Shown here: positions 6,890 through 13,047 of the stretch, piece after piece | Numbering within the stretch: the first letter of the stretch is position 1 | Layout of the letters: every line of letters begins with the position of its first letter | Source: Spirochaetaceae bacterium | GTDB taxonomy: Bacteria; Spirochaetota; Spirochaetia; Treponematales; Breznakiellaceae | Assembly (NCBI GenBank): GCA_031255315.1 | Contig: JAIRSS010000082.1 | Location: 1-15,172, forward strand | DNA: 15,172 nucleotides | Direction of reading: 5' to 3' | Position numbers and translations under genes: made by a program | The notes under the pieces: model-generated | What the model was told of the DNA's origin: nothing | The model's database searches: none | The model's input: only the letters and a program-made list of their open reading frames with translations

Positions 6890-8095
6890 CTAATCCGGTC
6901 TTCCAGCCGTGTTCTTTGAATGTCCCAGCCCCGCTCTGATAAGACCCAGTATTCCCCGAAGGGGAAGCGGCTCCATACGCCTCCGAACCGCCTCAAGGGA
7001 TGTGACGATGGGGATATGCTGGGGGCAGCGGGATTCGCACCTGCCGCAGTGAACGCAGCGTCCGGGACCGCTCGTTTGGTCCGACGTAAGGGTTGCGCTG
7101 GTAGCGTACTGCTGCATCCCCTGGATCCAGCCCAGAGCGAAGGAAGTGTTATAGGCGGCAAAACAGCCGGGGATATTGATGTGTTGAGGACAGGGCATAC
7201 AGTAGTTGCATCCCGTACAGGGAACCTTGTACGAAGCGCTGAATATTTCCACCGCCCGGCGATAAACCTCCAGTTCCCCGGCGGTAAGGCTTCCCGGCAG
7301 GGCGGTTTCCGCGGTCAGAAGGTTTTCCTCAAGCTGCGCGGGATCATTCATCCCTGACAAAAGCACGGTCGCTTCCTCATGGTTCCACACCCAGCGCAGC
7401 GCCCCTTCCGCCGCCTTCTTCCCGGAAGCGGTGAACAGCTTCTCCGCTTCCCGGGGCAGGGCGGAAGCGAGTTTGCCGCCCAAAAGAGGCTCCATGATAA
7501 TAACCGGAAGCCCTTTAGCCGCGGCCCTGAGCAGCCCCGTCTTACCAGCCTGGTAGTTTTCCTGCGCGTAATTGTACTGTATCTGGCAAAAATCCCAATC
7601 GTAGACCTCCAGCAGTTGAAGGAATTCCTCCTGGCTTCCATGAAACGAAAATCCCGCCCGGCGGATGCGCCCGGTTTTTTTCCCCTCCGCCAGCCATTCT
7701 TCAATTCCCAGAGCCCGGAACCGTTCCCATTGCCGGCGGCTGGTCAGCATGTGTAAAAGGTAGTAGTCAATGAAATCCGTCCTGAGCCGTTCCAGTGATT
7801 TATTGAAAAATTTGTCAAAATCCGGGCGGCTTCGGGAGAGGACCAGCGGGAGTTTGGTTGCGATAAAAACCTTTTCCCGGATGCGGTTCTTTTCCAGGAC
7901 GGACCCCAGGGCTTCCTCGCTGCCCACGTATATGTAGGCGGTGTCGAAGTAATTTACCCCGCCGGCAACGGCCTGCATGACAAGCCGTTCCATCTTTTCC
8001 AAATCTATAAGAGGCCCCTTCCGGGGAAACCTCATACAGCCGAATCCCAACGCCGAAAGCTTGTTTCCCGATTTCCCATCCATTCTGTACTGCAC
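6890..8095 (-). CDS. Aldo/keto reductase with C-terminal 2[4Fe-4S] ferredoxin domain
   Basis: The 401-residue product joins an aldo/keto reductase barrel to a ferredoxin-like tail. The barrel has the full catalytic tetrad: Asp51 (NYFDTAY), Tyr56, Lys81 (FIATK) and His115 (YYLLH), with FSFHGS and LLSGM as later barrel landmarks. The tail has two cluster motifs, CTGCNYCMPCP (Cys293/296/299/302) and CVHCGRCESRCP (Cys347/350/353/357). Such AKR-ferredoxin fusions are common in anaerobes and presumably pass electrons between NAD(P)H-type chemistry and iron-sulfur clusters; substrates are mostly unknown. GTG 8095 was chosen as start because GGAGGGGG lies seven bases upstream; the longer frame from ATG 8128 would run through that site. 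It is the first gene of a minus-strand series and lies 19 bases upstream of the acyltransferase. Confidence 0.88.
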   Translation of the reverse strand: MQYRMDGKSGNKLSALGFGCMRFPRKGPLIDLEKMERLVMQAVAGGVNYFDTAYIYVGSEEALGSVLEKNRIREKVFIATKLPLVLSRSRPDFDKFFNKSLERLRTDFIDYYLLHMLTSRRQWERFRALGIEEWLAEGKKTGRIRRAGFSFHGSQEEFLQLLEVYDWDFCQIQYNYAQENYQAGKTGLLRAAAKGLPVIIMEPLLGGKLASALPREAEKLFTASGKKAAEGALRWVWNHEEATVLLSGMNDPAQLEENLLTAETALPGSLTAGELEVYRRAVEIFSASYKVPCTGCNYCMPCPQHINIPGCFAAYNTSFALGWIQGMQQYATSATLTSDQTSGPGRCVHCGRCESRCPQHIPIVTSLEAVRRRMEPLPLRGILGLIRAGLGHSKNTAGRPD

Positions 8096-8129
8096 GCCGA
8101 TTCCCCCTCCGCATGAATTAAACGGCAAT

Positions 8130-8171
8130 ATGGCTGTTGTTCCAGAGATGAAGCCCTGGAACAGCAGCCAT
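8130..8171 (-). repeat. Long imperfect hairpin upstream of the reductase gene
   Basis: Bases 8130-8147 pair with 8154-8171 around a 6-base loop, with one mismatch and one G-U type position in 18. It lies 35-76 bases upstream of the GTG start, outside the ribosome binding site, with no T run on either side of terminator quality. It could be a leader structure, an attenuator remnant or a small mobile palindrome. Confidence 0.55.
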
Positions 8172-8248
8172 TATCATGCCGTGAGTTCGACGGGAGCACT
8201 GTACGCCTGTCATCCGGTCTTGAGACCGCGAAGGATCAAGCGCATGGT

Positions 8249-8336
8249 CATTGCGAGGAGCGACGCGGACCGGACGACGGGCAATCCAGACGAGCGGATG
8301 CTTCACTGGGCTGCTTCGCCGCGTGACGGTATAAAA
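8249..8336. repeat. Dispersed palindromic repeat (GTCATTGCGAGGAGCG type)
   Basis: The segment begins GGTCATTGCGAGGAGCGACG, passes through GCAATCCAG, and ends GGGCTGCTTCGCCGCGTGACGG. The two halves are imperfect inverted copies (GCAATCCAG against CTGGGCTGC, GAGGAGCGACGCGG against TTCGCCGCG). Repeats of this form are scattered in intergenic DNA of several unrelated bacterial genomes; that it is multicopy here is inference from this resemblance. Confidence 0.5.
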
Positions 8337-8361
8337 CACGGCTTCCTATCAAACTCACGTT

Positions 8362-8390
8362 ATCATAAATCAATAACCCGGCTTGGGCAA
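8362..8390 (-). promoter_or_regulatory. Predicted sigma-70 promoter for the reductase operon
   Basis: On the minus strand TTGCCC (8385-8390) and TATGAT (8362-8367) are separated by 17 bases, matching four and five positions of the consensus hexamers. Transcription would start near 8355 and run into the aldo/keto reductase and acyltransferase genes. Confidence 0.45.
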
Positions 8391-8457
8391 TGCGGGAATA
8401 AAAAGAGGGATTACCCTACAGGAATGAAAATACGGGAGTGATACGAGCCGCCCGTGA

Positions 8458-8495
8458 GGGCCGCTCCGCCGGGACCCCCCAGGCGGAGCGGGCCC
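8458..8495 (-). terminator. GC-rich hairpin at the end of proC
   Basis: A stem of about 13 bp, interrupted by one bulged base, pairs 8458-8470 with 8482-8495 around an 11-base loop directly after the proC TAA. No T run follows on the minus strand, so termination strength is doubtful; the T-rich side faces the other way. Confidence 0.4.
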
Positions 8496-8502
8496 CGGCG
8501 TT

Positions 8503-9321
8503 TTATCCCCCCAACTCCGCCGCCCGTTTCCAGGCGGCTTCCACGGCGTTCATTACCGTACCCCGGAACGCGCCGTTTTCCAGAGCGGCGACGCCCTCTA
8601 TGGTGGTTCCCCCGGGGGAAGCAACCATGTCTTTTAGTTCTCCCGGGTGGCGGCCCGTTTCCTTGACCAGGGCGGCTGTGCCCAGTACGGTTTGGGCGGC
8701 AAAGCGCAGAGCCGTGTCCCGGGGAAGGCCGGCCCGGACGCCGCCGTCGGCCAGGGCTTCAATAAAGAGGCAGACGAAGGCGGGGCCTGAACCGGAAAGG
8801 CCGGTTACCCCGTCCAGGTACTTCTCCTCCAAACGCTCCACGATCCCCGCCGCGGAAAGGAGCGTTTCCAGCCCGGCGGCTTTGTCCGCAGGCGTTTCCG
8901 GGGAGACGGCCATAGCGATAACCCCCTGAGAAACAAGGGCCGGGGTATTGGGCATGATGCGTACCAGAGGGACCGGCGACCCCAAGAGAGACCGTATCGC
9001 GGCCAGAGAAAAACCCGCCGCCATTGAGACGACGACCGGGGGATTGCCTGCGGCGAGCCGCTCCGTGAGGACCGGAGCAATCTCCTCCAAAACCGCCGGG
9101 AGGACCTGGGGCTTTACCGCGAGAAAGACAAAATCCCCCTTCATGGCGGCTTCGGTATTGGAGGCGTAAACCGAAGCGCCCAGGGCGCGGGCGGCGGCCT
9201 CCGCCTTGGATTGGTCCGCATCGGTAAACCCGATACCGCCGCCGCCCACGATTATCGCGGCGCTTTTCATCAGCGCACCGCCCATATTGCCGCTGCCTAT
9301 GCATACGATGGTTGCGTTCAT
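8503..9321 (-). CDS. proC: Pyrroline-5-carboxylate reductase
   Basis: ProC reduces 1-pyrroline-5-carboxylate to proline with NAD(P)H in the cytoplasm, the last step of proline synthesis. The 272-residue product has the usual family length and motifs: the Rossmann loop GSGNMGGAL (9-17), AVKPQVL (68-74), RIMPNTPALV (121-130) and the C-terminal signature with GLSGSGPAF (174-182) and ASPGGTTIEG (234-243). ATG 9321 begins exactly where the family begins (MNATIVCIGSGNMGG), but there is no good ribosome binding site in front of it. A small upstream frame whose TGA overlaps this ATG may supply coupled translation. No other proline genes are nearby, so it is probably a single-gene unit. Confidence 0.94.
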   Translation of the reverse strand: MNATIVCIGSGNMGGALMKSAAIIVGGGGIGFTDADQSKAEAAARALGASVYASNTEAAMKGDFVFLAVKPQVLPAVLEEIAPVLTERLAAGNPPVVVSMAAGFSLAAIRSLLGSPVPLVRIMPNTPALVSQGVIAMAVSPETPADKAAGLETLLSAAGIVERLEEKYLDGVTGLSGSGPAFVCLFIEALADGGVRAGLPRDTALRFAAQTVLGTAALVKETGRHPGELKDMVASPGGTTIEGVAALENGAFRGTVMNAVEAAWKRAAELGG

Positions 9322-9401
9322 GGAAGTATTAAACCACGGCGCCGGCGTCTTTGACAATGCGGACCCCGCGGGCAGGCGCGGGCTTTTGCTTCGATATTCA
9401 A
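9318..9401 (-). CDS. Possible 27-residue leader ORF upstream of proC
   Basis: TTG at 9401 is preceded three bases upstream by GGAGGT (9405-9410), the best ribosome binding site near proC. The frame runs 27 codons and its TGA overlaps the proC ATG as ATGA, the classic layout for translational coupling. The product is basic near its end (QRRRRRG) and resembles nothing I know. The short spacing to TTG and the lack of comparison data keep this speculative. Confidence 0.25.
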   Translation of the reverse strand: MNIEAKARACPRGPHCQRRRRRGLILP

Positions 9402-9538
9402 ATGACCTCCCACAATACATACTCCACCGCCGCTGGCGGCGAAGTGTACGAAGCATATAAAAAATCATGCAAAACCAGTGAAGCCGCATCGAAAAAAGAC
9501 TTTACTTTTTTTCCCGCCCATTATAGACTGGTATTATT

Positions 9539-10390
9539 ATGGCACGGCATAATCCTCTTGTTAAACCATTTTTAAAATGGGCTGGAGGCAAGCGGCAATT
9601 ATTGCCTGAGATAAAGAAGTATATTCCTAAAGATATAAATAATTATACCTATTATGAACCATTTATGGGGGCCGGGGCTGTTCTATTTGATTTACAACCC
9701 AAGAAGGCGGTAATTAATGATTTTAATACACAACTAATTTTAACTTATACTGTTATAAAAGAAAATGTGGAAGAGCTTATTATAGTATTGAAAAATTATA
9801 AAAATATGAACGACGAAAAATATTATTATGAAATCAGGAATTTAGATCGGGATTCGACAACGTTCAATACATTGACAAATACAGAAAAGGCCGCTCGTTT
9901 AATATTTCTTAACAAGACGTGTTTTAACGGATTGTATCGCGTAAATTCACAGGGTCTTTTTAACGTTCCTTATGGAAGATATAAAAATCCAGCTATATGT
10001 GAGGAACTTGTTCTGCGTCAAATTAGCAATTATTTAAATACAAATGAAATTAAAATAGTGAATGTTGATTTTGAGCAGGCTGTTTTGGATGCCGCTAATA
10101 ATTCCTTTATATATTTTGATCCGCCATACCATAGCCAGAATAAAACTAATTTTACCGGATACCATGCCGATGGATTTGGCGAGGAAGAACAGGAACGTCT
10201 TCGCAACGTTATGATAAAAATGACAAGGCGTGGAGCAAAATGTCTGTTAAGCAATTCTGACACAGAATATATTCGGGAACTGTATGATTATGATCGCTTT
10301 GAAATTATCCCTGTACAAGCAAAAAGAACGATTAATTCCGATTCCGCCGGCAGGGGTAATGTTAATGAAGTTTTAATAAAGAACTGGTAA
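9539..10390 (+). CDS. Dam-type (D12 class) adenine-specific DNA methyltransferase
   Basis: The 283-residue product methylates adenine N6 in DNA, using S-adenosylmethionine. It has the D12/alpha-class motifs in order: FLKWAGGKRQLLPEI (11-25), motif I YEPFMGAGAV (39-48), the NKTCFNGLYRVN region (125-136) and the catalytic DPPY (194-197), followed by TGYHADGFGEEEQERL. Length matches Dam and DpnM-like enzymes; the GATC target is likely for the class but not provable here. ATG 9539 opens right at the conserved N-terminus; no strong ribosome binding site is visible. The gene is strikingly A+T-rich in all codon positions compared with its G+C-rich neighbours and lies on the opposite strand to proC, pointing to horizontal acquisition. 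No restriction endonuclease gene follows, so it looks like a solitary or orphaned methyltransferase. Confidence 0.92.
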   Translation: MARHNPLVKPFLKWAGGKRQLLPEIKKYIPKDINNYTYYEPFMGAGAVLFDLQPKKAVINDFNTQLILTYTVIKENVEELIIVLKNYKNMNDEKYYYEIRNLDRDSTTFNTLTNTEKAARLIFLNKTCFNGLYRVNSQGLFNVPYGRYKNPAICEELVLRQISNYLNTNEIKIVNVDFEQAVLDAANNSFIYFDPPYHSQNKTNFTGYHADGFGEEEQERLRNVMIKMTRRGAKCLLSNSDTEYIRELYDYDRFEIIPVQAKRTINSDSAGRGNVNEVLIKNW

Positions 10391-10991
10391 AACGCCGGAT
10401 AAAACCGAAACAAAGCCATTATGACTGCCGTGAAACAGACGAGCTGCGGTATTTGGAGGGAGCGGACATTTGGCGGGGAAAGAATATACGGCAGGGATGA
10501 AGAGAACAATTACCGGCGGAGGCATCGGATACGGAGAGTGTTTCGGAGGACGTGTCGTTTTTCCAAGAAGCGGTACACCCATCTGAAGGCGTTTGATACG
10601 GCCTTTTTTTGCATCAAGTATGGCTTCGTCTGAGAGCCGTCATACTTTGTGGATCACCTCCCGATACCGCTCTATGTCGGAACATCCATTCTGTCTCATC
10701 TCATCATTTTATACTGTTCCGTATCATGCTGCTAGCGATTCGTTGAATGTAAAAACATGAGAAACCGCTAGATTGCCCGCGCCCGTTTCGCCCCTCCCAA
10801 TACACGGGCTGCACGTGCGCAACTGATCCTAGGCGGTCTCCAAACCGGATACGAGGCGCGCTTTGTTCCCGTCGAACGCACGCTGTTTTGAGATTGCCGT
10901 CCTAAAATTGGGATTTTTGAACATCCCTGGTGATTATGACTTTTTTACTATGTTTTATTCGTAAATGTTTTTGTTTCAAATGTAATTTTTT
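10391..10991. other. Gene-poor stretch behind the methyltransferase
   Basis: No intact gene is supported. The stretch holds traces of decayed frames: a minus-strand one around 10530-10705 (see separate entry) and a plus-strand one at 10757-10891 with an early TAG. A possible stem-loop lies at 10732-10771 (9-bp arms). A weak hairpin followed by seven Ts (10586-10610) could end methyltransferase transcription on the plus strand. The DNA changes here from A+T-rich back to G+C-rich. Confidence 0.5.
10530..10705 (-). pseudogene. Possible frameshifted gene remnant
   Basis: On the minus strand a frame starting with ATG near 10700 reads MRQNGCSDIERYREVIHKV, meets TGA, and continues in the same frame as RLSDEAILDAKK. 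After a run of seven As a shift of one base gives VSNAFRWVYRFLEKRHVLR, more protein-like than the unshifted continuation. This would be an old gene with one stop and one frameshift. I do not recognise the family. Chance is a real alternative. Confidence 0.25.
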
Positions 10992-10992
10992 C

Positions 10993-11020
10993 TTGACTTT
11001 TCCAGGGAATTCAGTATTTT
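10993..11020 (+). promoter_or_regulatory. Predicted sigma-70 promoter for the DeoR-family gene
   Basis: TTGACT (10993-10998) and TATTTT (11015-11020) are separated by 16 bases within an A+T-rich patch about 100-125 bases upstream of the regulator. The first hexamer matches the consensus at five of six positions. An AAGGAG at 11027-11032 follows but serves no obvious start. Confidence 0.5.
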
Positions 11021-11118
11021 TAACGTAAGGAGCGGCAATAAAAACCTGGGTGCAAGAGGTTATGAGCTTCTCCGTTAGGGCGGCCCTGGACAGAAGACCG
11101 ATAATTGAGGAGAGCAGA

Positions 11119-11973
11119 ATGACGGAACGGCAGAGTAAAATTTTAGAGGCTCTGGCTCTGTGCCAGCGTATGGAAGTGTCTGCGCTGGCGGAATTGTTGC
11201 AGGTATCACAAGTAACCATACGAAAGGATCTGGATCAGCTTGAAGACAGGGGATTGATACGCCGGGAACATGGGGTTGCGGTTTTTGGGTCCCTTGACGA
11301 TGTGGGGAGGCGTATGGCCATTCATTATGAGGTAAAACGGCGTATTGCCCAGGCGGCGGCGGCTTCGGTGGAAGAGAAGGAAACGGTGATGGTAGAGTCC
11401 GGTTCCTGCTGCGCTCTGCTGGCGGAAGAGCTTGCCAATGCCAATAAGGGTATTACCATTGTGACCAACTCAACATTTATCGCCAACCATTTGCGGTATG
11501 CCCGAACCTGCCGGCTCATTCTTCTGGGCGGAGAATATCAGCCGGAGGCTCAGGTCCTGGTAGGGTCTATAACCCGGAAATGCGCGGAGATATTCTTTTC
11601 TGATAAGTTTTTTATTGGCGCCGATGGTTTCATTGAAAAGTACGGATTTACCGGGAGGAATCACATCAGGACGCAGACGGTCCGGGACATGGCGGAGCAG
11701 GCCGAGAAGATCATCGTTCTAACCGAATCGGAGAAATTTTTCCAGCGCGGCGCTGAAGGTATCGTGCGGGCTGAAGATGTAGCTACTGTGTATACCGATG
11801 ATCGTATCCCGCCGGAAAAGGAAAAGTTTCTGAACGAACAAGGCGTAATTGTCACCAAAGTGCCGGCGTTCCCCCGGTCGAAACAACCCCTCATCCCGCT
11901 GGTACGAGTACCGCACAACGCTGAGACAGGGCTCCGTTACCAGATCATGCCCTTAGCAGCCGAACAAACATAA
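11119..11973 (+). CDS. DeoR-family transcriptional regulator
   Basis: The 284-residue product is a DeoR/GlpR-type repressor: a DNA-binding N-terminus and a C-terminal sugar-phosphate sensing domain. The winged helix-turn-helix spans about residues 1-57, with VSALAELLQVSQVTIRKDL as the recognition region and REHGVAVFG where the family usually has RxHGGA. The DeoRC domain follows, with VMVESGSCCALLAEEL, TIVTNSTFIANHL, LILLGGEY and DKFFIGADGF, the last matching the common KxFIGxxG pattern. About 30 residues beyond the usual end (PRSKQPLIPLVRVPH) form a small extension. ATG 11119 has GAGGAG upstream and matches the family start; the frame is open from GTG 11050. Such genes usually sit next to the sugar operon they control, but the next gene is on the other strand, so the target is not visible here. 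A classical terminator follows. Confidence 0.88.
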   Translation: MTERQSKILEALALCQRMEVSALAELLQVSQVTIRKDLDQLEDRGLIRREHGVAVFGSLDDVGRRMAIHYEVKRRIAQAAAASVEEKETVMVESGSCCALLAEELANANKGITIVTNSTFIANHLRYARTCRLILLGGEYQPEAQVLVGSITRKCAEIFFSDKFFIGADGFIEKYGFTGRNHIRTQTVRDMAEQAEKIIVLTESEKFFQRGAEGIVRAEDVATVYTDDRIPPEKEKFLNEQGVIVTKVPAFPRSKQPLIPLVRVPHNAETGLRYQIMPLAAEQT

Positions 11974-12018
11974 CCCGCAGCCCCCGGCGGTTTGTTGCGC
12001 TTCGCGCATAAACCCATG

Positions 12019-12044
12019 AAAAATCGCCGGTTAGGCGATTTTTT
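12019..12044 (+). terminator. Rho-independent terminator behind the DeoR-family gene
   Basis: AAAAATCGCC (12019-12028) pairs perfectly with GGCGATTTTT (12034-12043) around a 5-base loop and ends in six Ts. The As on the left side would give a T run on the minus strand too, so it may stop transcripts from both converging genes. Confidence 0.85.
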
Positions 12045-12076
12045 ACCCTGCAAACCGCGTAAGGAGCCCATTTATC

Positions 12077-12169
12077 ATGGTTTCTGCGTCTTTTTCACCG
12101 GGAAAAAGACGCAAAACCTACAAGCGCAACCGGCTCCCGGCCAACCGGCTGCCGGGCAGCCCCCTATAA
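12077..12169 (+). CDS. Possible 30-residue basic peptide
   Basis: ATG 12077 has AAGGAG (12061-12066) ten bases upstream and opens a frame of 30 codons ending TAA 12167-12169. The product starts MVSASFSPGKRRKTYKRNR and is strongly basic. The frame lies after a terminator and contains a perfect 11-bp hairpin (12085-12095 with 12103-12113), so it may instead be a structured repeat or RNA element that happens to be open. No family recognised. Confidence 0.22.
   Translation: MVSASFSPGKRRKTYKRNRLPANRLPGSPL
12085..12113. repeat. Perfect 11-bp hairpin between converging genes
   Basis: TGCGTCTTTTT (12085-12095) is followed after seven bases by its exact reverse complement (12103-12113). No T run follows on either strand. 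It is followed by two near-copies of AACCGGCTCCCGG/AACCGGCTGCCGG (12127-12158), so the whole patch looks like a small repeat unit. Confidence 0.55.
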
Positions 12170-12184
12170 ACGCGAAAAGATACT

Positions 12185-12219
12185 GCCTCCCGAAGAACTC
12201 ATGGCGAATTACGGGAGGC
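12185..12219 (-). terminator. Possible terminator hairpin behind the HAD phosphatase gene
   Basis: GCCTCCCG (12185-12192) and CGGGAGGC (12212-12219) form an 8-bp perfect stem with a 19-base loop, starting 12 bases after the minus-strand stop codon. Only a short T run (TATCTTTT) follows, so it is a weak candidate; the terminator at 12019-12044 could act as backup. Confidence 0.4.
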
Positions 12220-12230
12220 CGAAGCGGTTG

Positions 12231-13046
12231 TTATTCTGGAATTTCGAAAACTCCGTTCAGTATGCGGGCGGGCCGGTACGGAAAGGCGGGAATATCCTTG
12301 AGCGCGGTAACGCCGGAAAGAACCAGGATCGTCTCGATTTCCGCTTCAACTCCGGCGACAATATCCGTATCCATCCGGTCCCCGATGATGACCGTGTCTT
12401 CCCGCCGGGCGTTGAGACGGCGCAGGCCGTGGCGCATCATGAGGGGATTAGGTTTTCCCACAAAGTAGGCTTTAACGCCGGCAGCCAGCTCTATGGGGGC
12501 CACCAGGGACCCGCAGGCCGGGACGATGCCTCCTTCTATCGGACCGGTCAGATCGGGATTGGTCCCGATGAGCCTGGCTCCTCCCAATACCAGTTTAACC
12601 GCCCGTTCCAGGGCTTCCAGACTGTACCCCCGGCCCTCGCCCACTACCACATAATCAGGATTTACGTTGTTCATGGTAAACCCTGCATCGTAGAGCGCTT
12701 GGATAAGCCCCGGTTCGCCTATCACGTATGTCGAGCCTCCGGGCTGCTGGGTGGATAGGAAGGCCGCGGTAGCCAGGGCGCTGGTGTAGAAGTGTTCCGG
12801 GTCCACGGTAATACCCAGACGGGCTAACTTTTGAGAAAGTTCCAAAGGCGACCGTTCACTGGAATTGGTCAAAAAGAGAAAGGCTTTATCGTTCGCCTCA
12901 AGCCAATCCACAAACTCCGCGGCGCCCCGGAGAATCTGGTTGCCGTGGTAAATCACTCCGTCCATATCAATAATAAACGCTTTCTTTAGCCTAATCCGAT
13001 CCACATTGGTATTCATATCTAAAATATAGCACATCCGCTCGTTCAC
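12231..13046 (-). CDS. NagD-type HAD-superfamily sugar/nucleotide phosphatase
   Basis: The 271-residue product belongs to HAD subfamily IIA (NagD, 4-nitrophenylphosphatase, phosphoglycolate phosphatase type), soluble phosphatases acting on small phosphorylated metabolites. Motif I is FIIDMDGVIYHG with Asp27 (nucleophile) and Asp29; motif II is FLTNSS (60-63); motif III is VGKPNP (Lys198); motif IV is IGDRMDTDI (Asp223, Asp227). The C2-type cap lies between motifs II and III, with GTNPDLTGP matching the family. Start GTG 13046 comes one base after the stop of the beta-barrel gene, suggesting coupled translation; ATG 13034 and ATG 13016 are alternatives, the last being closest to the conserved core. 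Substrate cannot be told from sequence. Confidence 0.87.
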   Translation of the reverse strand: MNERMCYILDMNTNVDRIRLKKAFIIDMDGVIYHGNQILRGAAEFVDWLEANDKAFLFLTNSSERSPLELSQKLARLGITVDPEHFYTSALATAAFLSTQQPGGSTYVIGEPGLIQALYDAGFTMNNVNPDYVVVGEGRGYSLEALERAVKLVLGGARLIGTNPDLTGPIEGGIVPACGSLVAPIELAAGVKAYFVGKPNPLMMRHGLRRLNARREDTVIIGDRMDTDIVAGVEAEIETILVLSGVTALKDIPAFPYRPARILNGVFEIPE

Positions 13047-13047
13047 G

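Larger units (their letters stand above)
8096..8502. other. Intergenic region between proC and the reductase gene
   Basis: About 400 bases without a convincing gene. It contains a GC-rich hairpin next to the proC stop, a predicted minus-strand promoter (8362-8390), a dispersed-type palindromic repeat (about 8249-8336) and a long imperfect hairpin (8130-8171). If the promoter is used, the reductase mRNA would have a leader of about 260 bases carrying both structures. Confidence 0.6.

Noticed and set aside
10391..10720. Restriction endonuclease partner of the methyltransferase
   Set aside because: Frames here are short and Arg-rich with no nuclease motif, so a restriction gene cannot be supported.
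12085..12158. CRISPR array
   Set aside because: Only one hairpin and two near-direct 13-base copies; no regular repeat-spacer pattern and no cas gene.
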